A stretch of 64,000 nt of DNA, taken from positions 954,911-1,018,910 of the forward strand of contig MU006217.1 in assembly GCA_010093685.1 (NCBI GenBank). Direction: 5' to 3'. The notes below the pieces were generated by a model. It was not told the DNA's origin, did no database searches, and was given only the letters and a program-made list of their open reading frames with translations. The translations under genes were made by a program, and so were the position numbers. This DNA is from Ophiobolus disseminans. Taxonomy: Eukaryota; Ascomycota; Dothideomycetes; Pleosporales; Phaeosphaeriaceae. Below, one piece after another: positions 10,974-20,201 of the stretch; the stretch's first letter is position 1, and each line of letters starts with the position of its first letter.

Positions 10974-11392
10974 ATGTCAGAGTAGTTCAGATACCTAACA
11001 AGACGAAAAGGATCGAACAATGATCCAAAAAAAAATGGGCATTACTTTCTTATTAGGAAATTTGGAGTATGCTCTGGTTCGAACACAGTCCCCTGGATCC
11101 GGGCATTGCACAGGAAAACATTGTCTCGCTTTCCAACAATGCTATACTCCAGGATATGCATACTCCTGAAGGCTAGACACGAGTTCATTGCGCCCTGCGC
11201 CCAGTAGTATGATGATTACGCGGCTTGAGCAAGGTTGCTGCCAAGCTTTTGGTAGACATGTCTATTCGTTTAGACATACATGCTTATGGCACTTCGCAAC
11301 CTTCGCCCGATGCATGACCCATCACATTCACAAACTTACAAAGCAACTATCCCAGAACCAATACCACATTATTCCAACCTCCACCCGCCCAA
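10974..11392. promoter_or_regulatory. Promoter of the UstYa-like gene with a 9-bp inverted repeat
   Basis: This 419-bp interval lies between the UstYa-like start and the 3' end of the prolyl-hydroxylase gene. GGAGTATGC at 11064-11072 is repeated in inverse orientation at 11158-11166. The spacing suits either a small element end or a spaced binding site. An A9 tract lies near 11030. Confidence 0.45.
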
Positions 11393-12175
11393 TCACACCA
11401 ACTTCTTCACCCAAATATTCATCCCAACCTTCACCCCCTCCCCAACCGGCAACCCCGCATGCAACGTCCTCGCATCCCCCCTCCCATCCTCCCGCAAATT
11501 CATCCAAAACACCCCACTCCCCGCGCTCGGACTCACACTCATCCCACCAGCACCGTCCTCGCGTACCTTCCCCTGCAAACCCCCAGCACTCACACTCTCC
11601 CCGAATTTTTTCGCCACAGTCACGTTAGGAAACCACGTCTCGCCCCCCGTGCACTCGTCTTGGAGGTACACAAAGAAACTCGCCAGCCGGTTATACGCGC
11701 GTCCCCGGCGATCTTGCTTCGGTTCCCGCGCCCAGTCGTAATGTAAGTTAACTTTCTGGCCCGGGGTGTAACGCACGAGCTGGATTGCTTCGAGGCCGTC
11801 GTGCGCTAGACTACCCATGAAGTGCTCTGCGCGGCGCTTGATGCGCGACACCACTGTGTCGTTGCCCGGCAGGACGCACGAGTCTGAGGTGCGTGAGGGG
11901 GAGACTGTACCGTTTTTTATGAGTGAGCGGGTGAAAAGGGGGGCGCCGAGGGTGAGGAGGTGGGTTGCTTCGGAGGGGGAGATGAAGTTGTGCATGTAGA
12001 GGAGGAGAGGGTCGGTGGTGAGGATTTGTGTTGATAGTATTGGTTCAGGTGGGGGTGAAGGGCGTAGGTTTTGGAGCGATGTGGTGATCCATGATTGGGG
12101 GGAGGTTGAGAGTAGAAGTCCGATTGTGAGGATTGATAGAGAGCTTCCAAGGATGAATTTGGTGGACGGGAGCAT
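11393..12175 (-). CDS. Membrane-anchored prolyl-4-hydroxylase-like 2-oxoglutarate/Fe(II) oxygenase (copy 1)
   Basis: Dioxygenase of the P4H alpha-subunit family, expected to hydroxylate proline or a related residue using Fe(II) and 2-oxoglutarate in the secretory pathway. Intronless, 260 residues. A signal-anchor helix (about 8-24, ILGSSLSILTIGLLL) is followed by the double-stranded beta-helix domain. The iron ligands H145 and D147 (LHYDWA) and H239 (TLHAGLPV), and the 2-oxoglutarate-binding K249, are all present, so it should be active. The start at 12175 places the anchor at the N-terminus; the longer reading to 12376 lacks sense. A two-exon paralogue lies at 30.4-31.4 kb. It sits beside a UstYa-like gene and a secreted peptide, both plausible biosynthetic partners. 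Confidence 0.9.
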   Translation of the reverse strand: MLPSTKFILGSSLSILTIGLLLSTSPQSWITTSLQNLRPSPPPEPILSTQILTTDPLLLYMHNFISPSEATHLLTLGAPLFTRSLIKNGTVSPSRTSDSCVLPGNDTVVSRIKRRAEHFMGSLAHDGLEAIQLVRYTPGQKVNLHYDWAREPKQDRRGRAYNRLASFFVYLQDECTGGETWFPNVTVAKKFGESVSAGGLQGKVREDGAGGMSVSPSAGSGVFWMNLREDGRGDARTLHAGLPVGEGVKVGMNIWVKKLV

Positions 12176-12881
12176 TTTGTTCAGTATGCGTGGTTGAAGA
12201 TTTCCAGGCTTCGAGAGGACGACTGGCGAGTCCTTCCGTTGGATATCAAGACGAATAAATGAAGCAGTCCGAGCAATCGTTGTTTCTTCAAGACACACGA
12301 CTGTATGTGCTGGATGTGTGATGCATAGAACATGCCGAGTATGTTTTACCTGAGTTCTAGACTGCAATCCACGCATACAGACTTAGCTAATTTTGATGTA
12401 GCAATATCGTCATATCCTAAGACACGTATTGTGAGTACAGGGAATAACAATAACTCTCTGCTGGGGTGTTATGCAGATATAAACTAAGCAAGTATAGTGG
12501 CGAGCAAAGTACACACTCAGCCATCACCCCAGTAAGCGAATCCCCGCAGCATTGTAGAGGATTGCGGCGAGGTTCACTAGCGTAAGAAAGCAGTACATGT
12601 CTCGGTTGCAGTTCGTACATGCTGACCGCATGATTGTTTCCCAAAGCATACTGCCTTGCGACGAACGTGCATGGTGCCCGGGGCGAGTGTTGGTACTGTG
12701 AGTCTGAATGCATCCTTGCTCAAAAAGTATTCGGCGTCTATCAGGTTGTAAGCATAGAGTGTGTTGAATGCCGAATAGAAGACTAGCTCATGAAGTGCAC
12801 TTCTCTGTATAAGTACCGTGCTGAAGTCCATGTAAGAAGGAACTCATCACTCGCTCGTACCAACACTCTACACCAAACATC
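12176..12881. promoter_or_regulatory. Divergent promoter region (oxygenase / small secreted peptide)
   Basis: This 706-bp region separates the minus-strand oxygenase from the plus-strand small peptide gene, so the two could share control elements. A TATA-like TATAAG at 12808-12813 lies about 70 bp before the peptide start. Nothing else stands out. Confidence 0.5.
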
Positions 12882-13066
12882 ATGCTCTTCACCAAGTACT
12901 TCAGCATCTTCTTCGCTATGATGATTGGCTCTGCCATCGCTGCCGCTGTTCCTGAGCCAGTTGCTCAGCCCGAGTAAGTAAAAGACGATACGGTGACGAT
13001 CCAAGCTAATCAATACCAAGTGATGCGTCGGTTGACCTCGATCCTTTCGGATACGAAGAGGCCTAA
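12882..13066 (+). CDS. Small secreted peptide (45 residues), possible RiPP precursor or effector
   Basis: Two exons, 12882-12973 and 13021-13066. The 47-nt intron has a perfect GTAAGT donor, a GCTAATC branch point and an AAG acceptor. The product starts MLFTKYFSIFFAMMIGSAIA, a clear signal peptide probably cut after AAA at about 22. The mature part is only about 23 residues, acidic and proline-containing (VPEPVAQP), and ends DLDPFGYEEA. No cysteine and no Kex2 KR site are present. A TATA-like box lies about 70 bp upstream. Without splicing the frame stops after 31 residues. I recognise no family. Next to a UstYa-like gene and a prolyl-hydroxylase-like gene, a modified secreted peptide is a reasonable guess, but a small effector or a chance frame cannot be excluded. 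Confidence 0.6.
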
Positions 13067-13320
13067 GTGCCCCGCCCTCAGCGAAAAAGTAGTTGTGGAG
13101 AGAAGTCGAAGTATGGAAGTGGAGGCAAGGTTACACAATGAAGAACGCTCGTTTAGAAGAACGGAATGTCTGGGATATCTGCCATGTAGATACGAATTAT
13201 GAACGACAGACATGCAGCGCAATCACATTGCCCTCAAATACCATACACCACCTTCTGATTTTGTCCTCACTCCGAGATATACCCTCGCGCAGGTCTGTTC
13301 TTGAAGTCGTCTATCTCGTC

Positions 13321-14076
13321 TCATAGCTCACGCAGGCCTTGATCCTCCTCATCCCACTCGTCTTCGTAGAGCATCTTCAGAACATTGAGCAAGTCCTCGG
13401 GAGCGCCACTATACTGACCCTTGATCCAGCCTTCCATGCTGTAGATGTGGTCGGTGAACTTTTCAGCATCGTTACGAGCCTTTTGGATCTCGGCCGCCTT
13501 CTTTTCAACCTCGACTGGATCCTGCTCGCTGTATGCGGCTAGCTCGGTTCGCAGCGCCTCGAGTTCCTTGGTCAAGTCGGCATGCTTGGTGGTGAGTGTC
13601 TTGCGGTCGACACCTGAATACGGTCAGCATATATCGTGTGAGGGTTATTATTCACTCACCTGTCTCCTCCATGACATCTTCGTCTTCGGCACGTGCAGCT
13701 CCTGCCTCGTCCACCTTCGCTTGGAGCTCGGCGACTGTGGCGCTGGCCTTATTGAACTCATCTTGGGCTTTCTCGAGAGCAGCATCTCTAGCCTTTTTCT
13801 CGTCGCTGAGGAAGCTCCAGTACCAATTGCCGCTGCCGATCTTCTCGACGCGAATCTTGTTGTCGTCCGCTAGTGACTGCAGGTAGTCTTTTACGTGCAT
13901 GCCACTGATGGCTCCGACCTGAGGCAGCGTCTTCTCTAGCTCCTTGATGCTGTGAGCCTGGGCTGTTTTGTGGAACCACGCCAGAATTGTGGCTGCTTTC
14001 TGCGTGTTGGGTTGAGTTTTAGGCGCCTGAATGAGGTCAGTGAGGTGTGCACAACTTGCAAGCATGGCATTACCAT
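13321..14076 (-). CDS. MND1: Meiotic recombination factor Mnd1
   Basis: Mnd1 pairs with Hop2 and stimulates Dmc1/Rad51 strand invasion in meiosis. Three exons: 14074-14076, 13660-14026 and 13321-13613, with introns of 47 nt (14027-14073) and 46 nt (13614-13659). The product is 220 residues, matching the family. It begins MAPKTQPNTQKAATILAWFH, followed by the Mnd1 signature (HSIKELEKTLPQVGAISGMH, EKIGSGNWYWSF) of the winged-helix domain, then a long coiled coil from about 85. The first exon holds only the start codon. That reading is supported by a standard donor, the CTGAC branch point, the CAG acceptor and the exact family N-terminus. Most residues are typical and the gene looks intact. Confidence 0.93.
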
Positions 14077-14366
14077 TTGTACTGAGCACGCGATGAAAGC
14101 GAGTGTAGAATGCAGCTGGTGTGTGATGGTGTGTTCGAGAAGGAAGCTCTTGAAGGGTGTCTCAAGGTGAGGTCCAGGCCAACGCGTGCCTTCCTTCCTT
14201 GGTGTATGACCAAGCTAGCGGTTCCCAAGATGGTAGGAACGACCATGACTGGGGTTTTAGTTCTACAGCGGACCTCACTTAACGACTGGGATATCTCGTG
14301 CGCACGATTGGTTGGTTTGCTCAAAGCGTGCATCGCTTCGGCGCAGAGTGGCTGTGGTGTTGTGCC

Positions 14367-15085
14367 TCAATTCGAGCTATCCGTAGTGTATTGCGAGTCG
14401 TCGTCAGAAGACGACCATGGCTCTGAACGCCCTCTCTTCTCTTCCTCTGCAGCTTTCGCCGCAGATTCCTGCTCCTGCTGCTTGCCATCGTCTCCATCCG
14501 GGCTCGCGAGTGCATGCTCCTCCTCCTCTTCCCCCGCCGCTTCAGTAAATGCCAAATCGCCAGTCTCGCCAAGCACCTCCTTTGCTGTCTCTTCGAGAAG
14601 AATGCCAAAAGCAATCAGTGCAGTCTCGTCCATGCATTTCCAGGCTTTATCTGCCTCTAGTCGGGGAGTCCTGGAATAGAGCTTGGATACGTAGGCGTGT
14701 ATTGCACTTAGCAAATCACCACTTGGTAGTTGCTGATTCGCAGGTAGTTTCTCATGGGCGAAGTAGTAGTCTGTCTCTTCGTATCGGATTGGCGCCTTCT
14801 TTTGCTTGAAGAGCACCTCATCTGGGCGCAGTGGCTGTTTGGAGGCCTTGATGTCCGTGACATTCCCAACGAGACCAGCTAATGTGACCTTACCTTCATG
14901 GCGTTAGTTTATTTGATGTGTCAATCCATAACCGTCAATTGTTCATTACCAGCTACAGCATCGTAGACATTCAATCTTCGAGCCTTGGACGGCCGCTGAG
15001 ACGGGGTGCTATCTTCGCCATCATCTGACGCCTCTGACGGCGGACGCGCCGTGAAGTCACCATAGATCTTTCTTTGCCTGATCAT
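14367..15085 (-). CDS. Rrn10-like RNA polymerase I upstream activation factor subunit
   Basis: Two exons, 14950-15085 and 14367-14893, with a 56-nt intron (14894-14949, branch CTAAC), giving 220 residues. The central block around HAYVSKLY and MDETALIAFGILLEETAKEV resembles the DETSLITLGLLIEKW core of yeast Rrn10, a subunit of the UAF complex that activates rDNA transcription. The N-terminus is basic and disordered. The C-terminus is a Glu/Lys/Ser-rich acidic tail. It is divergent from the CSA-like gene with 199 bp between starts. The coding and splice calls are good. The family call rests on one motif and should be treated as probable. Confidence 0.65.
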
Positions 15086-15249
15086 GAGGAAAACAGTGGA
15101 GAGTTACAAGGGCTGTTCAGGGTCTCGAGAAGTTTAGCGCGTGAATGTCCCGCGCCGTCTGCATGAACGCTAACATGGATCATAGCGCCAGGCTACAACG
15201 TCATACTTGGGCCCGCCTTGCCCTCGACTTTCAACACATCAACACCGAA

Positions 15250-15279
15250 GCATGTAGCATGTAGCATGTAGCATGTAGC
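15250..15279. repeat. (CATGTAG)4 microsatellite
   Basis: Four perfect copies of CATGTAG from 15251 to 15278 in the 5' leader of the CSA-like gene, ending a few bases before its ATG. Length variation here could alter the leader. Confidence 0.85.
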
Positions 15280-15284
15280 GGCTT

Positions 15285-16652
15285 ATGAACCACCAACACC
15301 TGATCGACCGCGCATACGGCCTCATCCCGAATGACGTCCTCAGACGCGCGACAGCCTCGCGCCTCATCTACGCGATACAACCGTCCTCCTTGAGCTTCAG
15401 TCAGCACCTGCCATCTGAAGACGACCCGCACAAGCGCATACCGGCGCACATATCTGGCGTGAACGCACTGACTATCGACAAGTTCGAGGGGCGATATCTA
15501 CTTTCAGGTGGCGCGGACTCGTCGGTTGCAATATGGGATCTTGAAGCGCAGACGACTGTGACCGAGGCCGGCGAGACACATCTGCCGCTATCTGCAGTGA
15601 CCAAGACGACAGAAGAACACAGACTGGGCATCACACAGCTGTGTTTCTACCCCTTCGACTCACTCGCCTTCCTCACATCTTCGTACGACCACACGGTCAA
15701 GCTCTATTCCAGCGAGACGCTTGCGCCTTCGGCATCGTTCGACCTCGATGCCGTGGTGTACAACATCGCCCTGTCGCCCATCGCGTCACACTTAATAGTC
15801 GCATGCGCCACTCAAGCGCCCAACGTACGCCTAGTGGATCTCAGATCAGGCGCAAGTACACATAGCTTAGCAGGGCACACTGGCGCAATCCTCTCAACGG
15901 CGTGGAGCCCAGTACGCGAACACATACTCGCTAGCGGCGCAACGGATGGCAGTGTGCGCTTTTGGGACATTCGGCGAAGCGTGGGCGAACTCGGCGTCCT
16001 CGACCTCGAAGACTCGGTTGGCAGACTTGGAAAGGCAACGTCTTCCATCTCGCGCAACTCCACGCATGGACAGGCACATCGAGGGCCAGTGAACGGCATA
16101 GTGTGGACCGAAGATGGCCGCCATCTAGTAACCTGCGGTCACGACCAACGGATCCGCGTCTGGAACACAGAGACGGGCGCCAACACGCTCGCAAACTTTG
16201 GCCCCATGGTCAGAAACACCGGCCTCGCGCCTCGCATACCCGTCCTACCACCCGTGCAGAACTTCCAGCCGCGCGCAGACGTCATATTCTACCCCAACGA
16301 GCACGAGATCCTCACCTACGAACTCTTCGATGGCAAACTCATCCGCCGCCTCCGCCGTCCAGAGCAACAAAAGCGCACACCAGCTGTCCCTGCGAAAGGC
16401 GAGCGCAACATAAAAGACCGTATAACGTCCCTGGCATGGCGAGCCCATGATGTGGAAATGTACTCCACGCACGCAGACGGGAGCATAGCGGCTTGGAAGC
16501 CGCGAACAGAGGAAGACGCTAATCTAGATGAGGAAGAGGAGCAAGAGAGACAGGAAAAGGAAGATGGCAAGAAAAGGAAGCGGGGTGTGTTGGATGAGAT
16601 ATACCAGGGCTTGACGAAGAAACCTATCACTTTTGGAAATATGGGCTTATAG
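15285..16652 (+). CDS. CSA/ERCC8-type WD40 repair protein (Rad28/Ckn1)
   Basis: Single exon, 455 residues. Members are substrate receptors for a Cul4-DDB1 ubiquitin ligase in transcription-coupled nucleotide excision repair. The N-terminal helix (MNHQHLIDRAYGLIP) precedes a seven-bladed WD40 propeller. Clear blades include YLLSGGADSSVAIWDLE, FLTSSYDHTVKLY, HILASGATDGSVRFWDIRR (a DDB1-binding WDxR-type box) and HLVTCGHDQRIRVWNTE. A charged KKRKRG-type tail with a nuclear localisation candidate ends the protein. It shares a 199-bp divergent promoter with the Rrn10-like gene and converges with the next gene, 79 bp apart. Confidence 0.9.
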   Translation: MNHQHLIDRAYGLIPNDVLRRATASRLIYAIQPSSLSFSQHLPSEDDPHKRIPAHISGVNALTIDKFEGRYLLSGGADSSVAIWDLEAQTTVTEAGETHLPLSAVTKTTEEHRLGITQLCFYPFDSLAFLTSSYDHTVKLYSSETLAPSASFDLDAVVYNIALSPIASHLIVACATQAPNVRLVDLRSGASTHSLAGHTGAILSTAWSPVREHILASGATDGSVRFWDIRRSVGELGVLDLEDSVGRLGKATSSISRNSTHGQAHRGPVNGIVWTEDGRHLVTCGHDQRIRVWNTETGANTLANFGPMVRNTGLAPRIPVLPPVQNFQPRADVIFYPNEHEILTYELFDGKLIRRLRRPEQQKRTPAVPAKGERNIKDRITSLAWRAHDVEMYSTHADGSIAAWKPRTEEDANLDEEEEQERQEKEDGKKRKRGVLDEIYQGLTKKPITFGNMGL

Positions 16653-16731
16653 ATATGGTAGTTAACATGTCATTATGGTTCTATATAAACGCCACTAGAT
16701 GCGCGCTATCGTTGCAATCATCTGACATCAA

Positions 16732-18195
16732 TCACTCCCCAGCGCCAAAGTTTGGCAGTCGAGCTGGCACGAACTCCTCGTCTTTCTGTACTTCTCTCGC
16801 TTCATCTTTCAGTGAGAGCGGTCTGTTTGGCGTCGGCGCAACGCTTGAGTAGTCCGACTCGTCGACGTGGAAGCCGCTGCTGTCTGGCATACTCTGCACG
16901 TCTACGAAGCTTGGGAATTGCGTGACTTCGGACAGCTGTGGTGGATATTCACTCGCTGGGGATCGCACGAGTGGCGAGACTGTCGACTGTACGGTGCTCA
17001 TCTGTGCCGGTGGCTGGGGCGACGGTGAGCGCAGAGAGCTCCTTGTGGACTGCGTAGGCGGTGTTTTGAGCTGCTGCTGGTCCAATATTAACCCGCGCTG
17101 TACGGCTAGATGTTGTGCTTCCTGGCGCTTTCTCTGCACTTCCTGCTCTTCTGCGATGCGGAGGCGCTCTTCTTCCTTTCGTAGCTCGTCGAGTGTGGGG
17201 ATGGGGTCTTCGTCGATGGTTTCGGATGTGGAGCGCTGTAGTGTTCCTTCGTCTGATCGCTTTCCAGCAAGTTCGCGAGTACTTCGTGAGGAGGCGGAGC
17301 GTGTGGAGCCGCGCGTGCCCGAGGGTCGCTTACTTTTGCTCTTACTGGAGCTGCGCTGCTTGTTGCTGCTTGTCTCGTCGTTCCATTGCCCGGTCGTGCG
17401 GCGCTCGAGGACCAAGGTGAATTCGTCGTCGAGGGGTATGGCGTCGTCGAGTTCGTCTTCGCTGGGGAAGATATCGCCTCTCGAGCTCAGTGAGTCGGTT
17501 GTGTGTCCTGACGTGTGAGTATCGCTCCTCTGTCGTTTGTGGACCTTGTGCTCTGTCCTCTCCAGCTCATCTTCGTCGCTTTCCTCGATCAGCGGCTGTT
17601 CCTCCTCCAAACTTCTCCGCGCAACGCCAGGGTGTTCTGTCAGATCTGCAGCGCTCGGCTTGTAGCGCAATCCCTTACCGCCAATGTTGAACGGTAGCCT
17701 GCCCAGGAAGCCAAAGTAGCTTGAACTCGGTATGACGGTAGGATCTTGGCCTGGAACATCTCGCACCTGCGCCGTGCTTTTTCTCCGTGGTGCGTTGTAT
17801 CTCGGGTCTCGATTCCGTTGCCCATAGCTCATGCCGCGCTGGCGGCCGGGCTGACTCGTCGTCCCATATGTGCTGGCACCACCCAAAAACCTGTCGAGGT
17901 TGTCGCTGCCCCAACCCAGCAGCCCATCGTTTTCGTCCTCCTCCCAGTCATCGTAAAAGTCGAAGCTGGACTCGGCGCGCCCTCGAGATGTGCGATGCCG
18001 GCGGCGGTCATTATGCGCCGGGAAGCAAGGTGCAGTGCAAGTATTGAGACACTGAGTTATAGACGAAAGGCACGGGTTGACGTAGCGCTGAGTGAAGCCG
18101 TAGATGTTCTCCTGTGCGGACTCGTTTGCATGTTCAAGATTCGTGGAGAGGTGCTGAAGCGTGCGGTTCCAGCGCGGGTCGCTGCGCCTGTACAT
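16732..18195 (-). CDS. Conserved fungal protein of unknown function
   Basis: Single exon, 487 residues. The N-terminal 60 residues are helical and cysteine-containing (CLSSITQC, CTAPCFP) with a WNRTLQHLSTNLEHA start. They are followed by an Asp/Glu patch (DDWEEDENDGLLGWG) and a long disordered region rich in Ser, Arg and Gln, with a Glu/Arg coiled-coil segment around LRKEEERLRIAEEQEVQRK. No catalytic motif is visible. The N-terminal part looks conserved and may be a protein-binding module. It is divergent from the methyltransferase gene with 307 bp between starts. I do not recognise a named family. Confidence 0.8.
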   Translation of the reverse strand: MYRRSDPRWNRTLQHLSTNLEHANESAQENIYGFTQRYVNPCLSSITQCLNTCTAPCFPAHNDRRRHRTSRGRAESSFDFYDDWEEDENDGLLGWGSDNLDRFLGGASTYGTTSQPGRQRGMSYGQRNRDPRYNAPRRKSTAQVRDVPGQDPTVIPSSSYFGFLGRLPFNIGGKGLRYKPSAADLTEHPGVARRSLEEEQPLIEESDEDELERTEHKVHKRQRSDTHTSGHTTDSLSSRGDIFPSEDELDDAIPLDDEFTLVLERRTTGQWNDETSSNKQRSSSKSKSKRPSGTRGSTRSASSRSTRELAGKRSDEGTLQRSTSETIDEDPIPTLDELRKEEERLRIAEEQEVQRKRQEAQHLAVQRGLILDQQQLKTPPTQSTRSSLRSPSPQPPAQMSTVQSTVSPLVRSPASEYPPQLSEVTQFPSFVDVQSMPDSSGFHVDESDYSSVAPTPNRPLSLKDEAREVQKDEEFVPARLPNFGAGE

Positions 18196-18502
18196 GTCGA
18201 CGTTGCCTTTGCTCGATGACGAGGAGGCTGGGGTGTGCTTTTACGAGTCGCAGCTCTTGCGCACTTTGTCGCGACGGCGCATTGGAGTCAGGAGTGTGGG
18301 TTGGACATGTGTCACTCTCACAGTGGAGGTGGTCGAGGCCGATGATGTGGTTGATTGCTGGCATGCGGCTCAGAGGTTTGGCGACCGGTGGTCTCCAGCC
18401 CCCACATGGACCCATGCATGGAGCCGAAAACGGTGGTGGTGCATTCTTTGGACCCCCACTTCTTCATCTGCTGCGCCGGCTGCGCCAAACATCAATGCAC
18501 CC
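18196..18502. promoter_or_regulatory. Bidirectional promoter
   Basis: This 307-bp region lies between the divergent starts of the orphan gene and the METTL21-like gene. An open frame runs through it in phase with the methyltransferase but lacks family features, so I treat it as non-coding. Confidence 0.5.
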
Positions 18503-19672
18503 ATGCGTTACATCAGATTTCTTAAGACACCTCGTCTTGTCATCGAGAAGGGCACCTCGAGAAGCCAGATATCGTGTCTGATCACCATCACTTCTGATCT
18601 CGGAGAAACCTACCTTCCACATGATATTCAGCTCTCGGCAGAGCTGCTGTCTTCGGACGCATCAGAGAACGTGGTAGTGTGGAGAACAGTGCAATGGAGT
18701 GCTGGCATGCGGAGTGTCCGAATCACGTTCCCCTGGACTAAAAGCCGCACAACATCGAAACTGCGAATAAGAGTAGGAGTGGAGCCGAAATCAACACATG
18801 ATGAGTACAGCAGATTCTCTGAGAAAGGTTGCTGCGGTACGGTGTCAGCATGGAGTTCAGAATTCATTCCTTCTGCCTTAGCCAAGGATGCTGAGAAACT
18901 AGTAGAAAGGCGCTTCAGTCTCTCAAGTGGCCATGTGGTGAAGATATTTGAGGAGACAGGAGAGAGTATAGCGCGGCATTTGTGGTAGCCATTATTATGA
19001 TCCTATACTTATCTTGAGTTGCTGAAATACTACAGGGATGCAGGTATTGCACTCTCCTGTCACATCGACAACCTTCTCGATGAGAACAGTCCTCTCACCA
19101 AAGCTCTGCTACCTCCACAACGTGCTGCACGGCTTCAAGTCCTTGAGCTAGGGACTGGATGTGGTATAGTTGGTATTACTGTTGCCCAGATCATCGAAGG
19201 GGCAGAGGTTCTCCTTACCGATCTTCCAGAAGCTCAAGAAATCGTGGAGCGCAACATTAGCCAAGCTCGTACTGCGGAAGACTCGTCAATTGACTTCCAG
19301 GAGCTGAACTGGGACGCAGAGCTGCCTCCGAACTTACAACTACCTTCTTCGAGGCTTGACTTGGTTGTGGCAGCAGACTGTACATACAACTCGGATAGCA
19401 GGTAATCACTCAATGTATTCCTAGATGATGTAGCTCGACTAACATCATACAGCCCAGCACTCGTCAATACCCTCAGTCGGTTGGCCAGAATATCCCCTAA
19501 TGTTAAGGTAGCGATCGCAATGAAGATGCGACACTCGAGCGAGGAGGTCTTCTTTGACCTTATGGGTGCAGCTCGGTTTGAAGAAACTGCAAAGTTCGAG
19601 TATCCACTACCCGGAGATCTTGAGCTGGGAGAAGAGGTCGTGCATCTACACGTATACCAATACAAGCATTGA
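18503..19672 (+). CDS. METTL21-family (Methyltransf_16) protein methyltransferase
   Basis: SAM-dependent seven-beta-strand methyltransferase, probably acting on lysines of cytosolic proteins such as translation factors or chaperones. Three exons: 18503-18984, 19036-19401 and 19453-19672, with introns of 51 nt each. The product is 355 residues. The splice at 18984/19036 rebuilds the family's WDAGIALS motif and the second rebuilds DCTYNSDSSPALV, which strongly supports both. SAM motif I is VLELGTGCGIVG at about 196-207, followed by the acidic loop LLTDLPEA. The start at 18503 (MRYIRFLKTPR) fits the family; the upstream extension does not. It converges with a DUF7704-like gene, 34 bp apart. The exact substrate is not predictable. 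Confidence 0.9.
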
Positions 19673-19706
19673 TCTTACTCTTAAGTGAAAAGCCATGTCC
19701 CCATCT

Positions 19707-20201
19707 TTATGCCCTCTTTCCCCTCTTCCCTCCATTCTTCCTTGTACCACTCCTCACCTTCCCAAACCCCACCCCCGCCAAAAACACCATCCTCACAATC
19801 CCAGCCGTACCCGTAATCACCACGCTCCCCCAATCCTCCTTCCTCCATGTCCCTACATCTAACCTTCCCTGCACACTCAACGCCTCATACACCGCCCAAA
19901 AATACGCCAAATCAACAATAAGATTCGCTACCTGCACAATATTCCAGATTTTGACATCATACGTGTACCGCAGCAGCACGGCAGAAATGATCCCGAAATT
20001 CAGCATGCCGCCGCCCCGTTGCTTCAGGATCATCGAGTGTCCGATGTCCGGTGTGGGCAAGGGTATGTGTGATGAGAGCACGAGGCGCGGCAGGAAGAAG
20101 TCCATATATGCGCCCCAGAGGCATATTAAAGGGTCGACATAGGTGAAGAAGAGGCGGAAGAAGAGAGGGATAGCGGAGGCTGTTGGTGTTGGTGGTGGCA
20201 T
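19707..20201 (-). CDS. DUF7704-like small membrane protein
   Basis: Single exon, 164 residues with four predicted membrane segments: IPLFFRLFFTYVDPLICLWG, a segment after the HSMILKQRGGG loop (LNFGIISAVLLR), IWNIVQVANLIVDLAYFWAV and ITGTAGIVRMVFLAGVGF. This resembles fungal DUF7704 proteins in length, in the Asp-Pro after the first helix, and in the Asp in the third helix. The tail is basic. Function is unknown. Confidence 0.75.
   Translation of the reverse strand: MPPPTPTASAIPLFFRLFFTYVDPLICLWGAYMDFFLPRLVLSSHIPLPTPDIGHSMILKQRGGGMLNFGIISAVLLRYTYDVKIWNIVQVANLIVDLAYFWAVYEALSVQGRLDVGTWRKEDWGSVVITGTAGIVRMVFLAGVGFGKVRSGTRKNGGKRGKRA

Noticed and set aside
18161..18502. 114-codon in-frame extension of the methyltransferase
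   Set aside because: Trp/Cys/Arg-rich low-plausibility sequence overlapping the divergent gene's start region; the family N-terminus starts at 18503.
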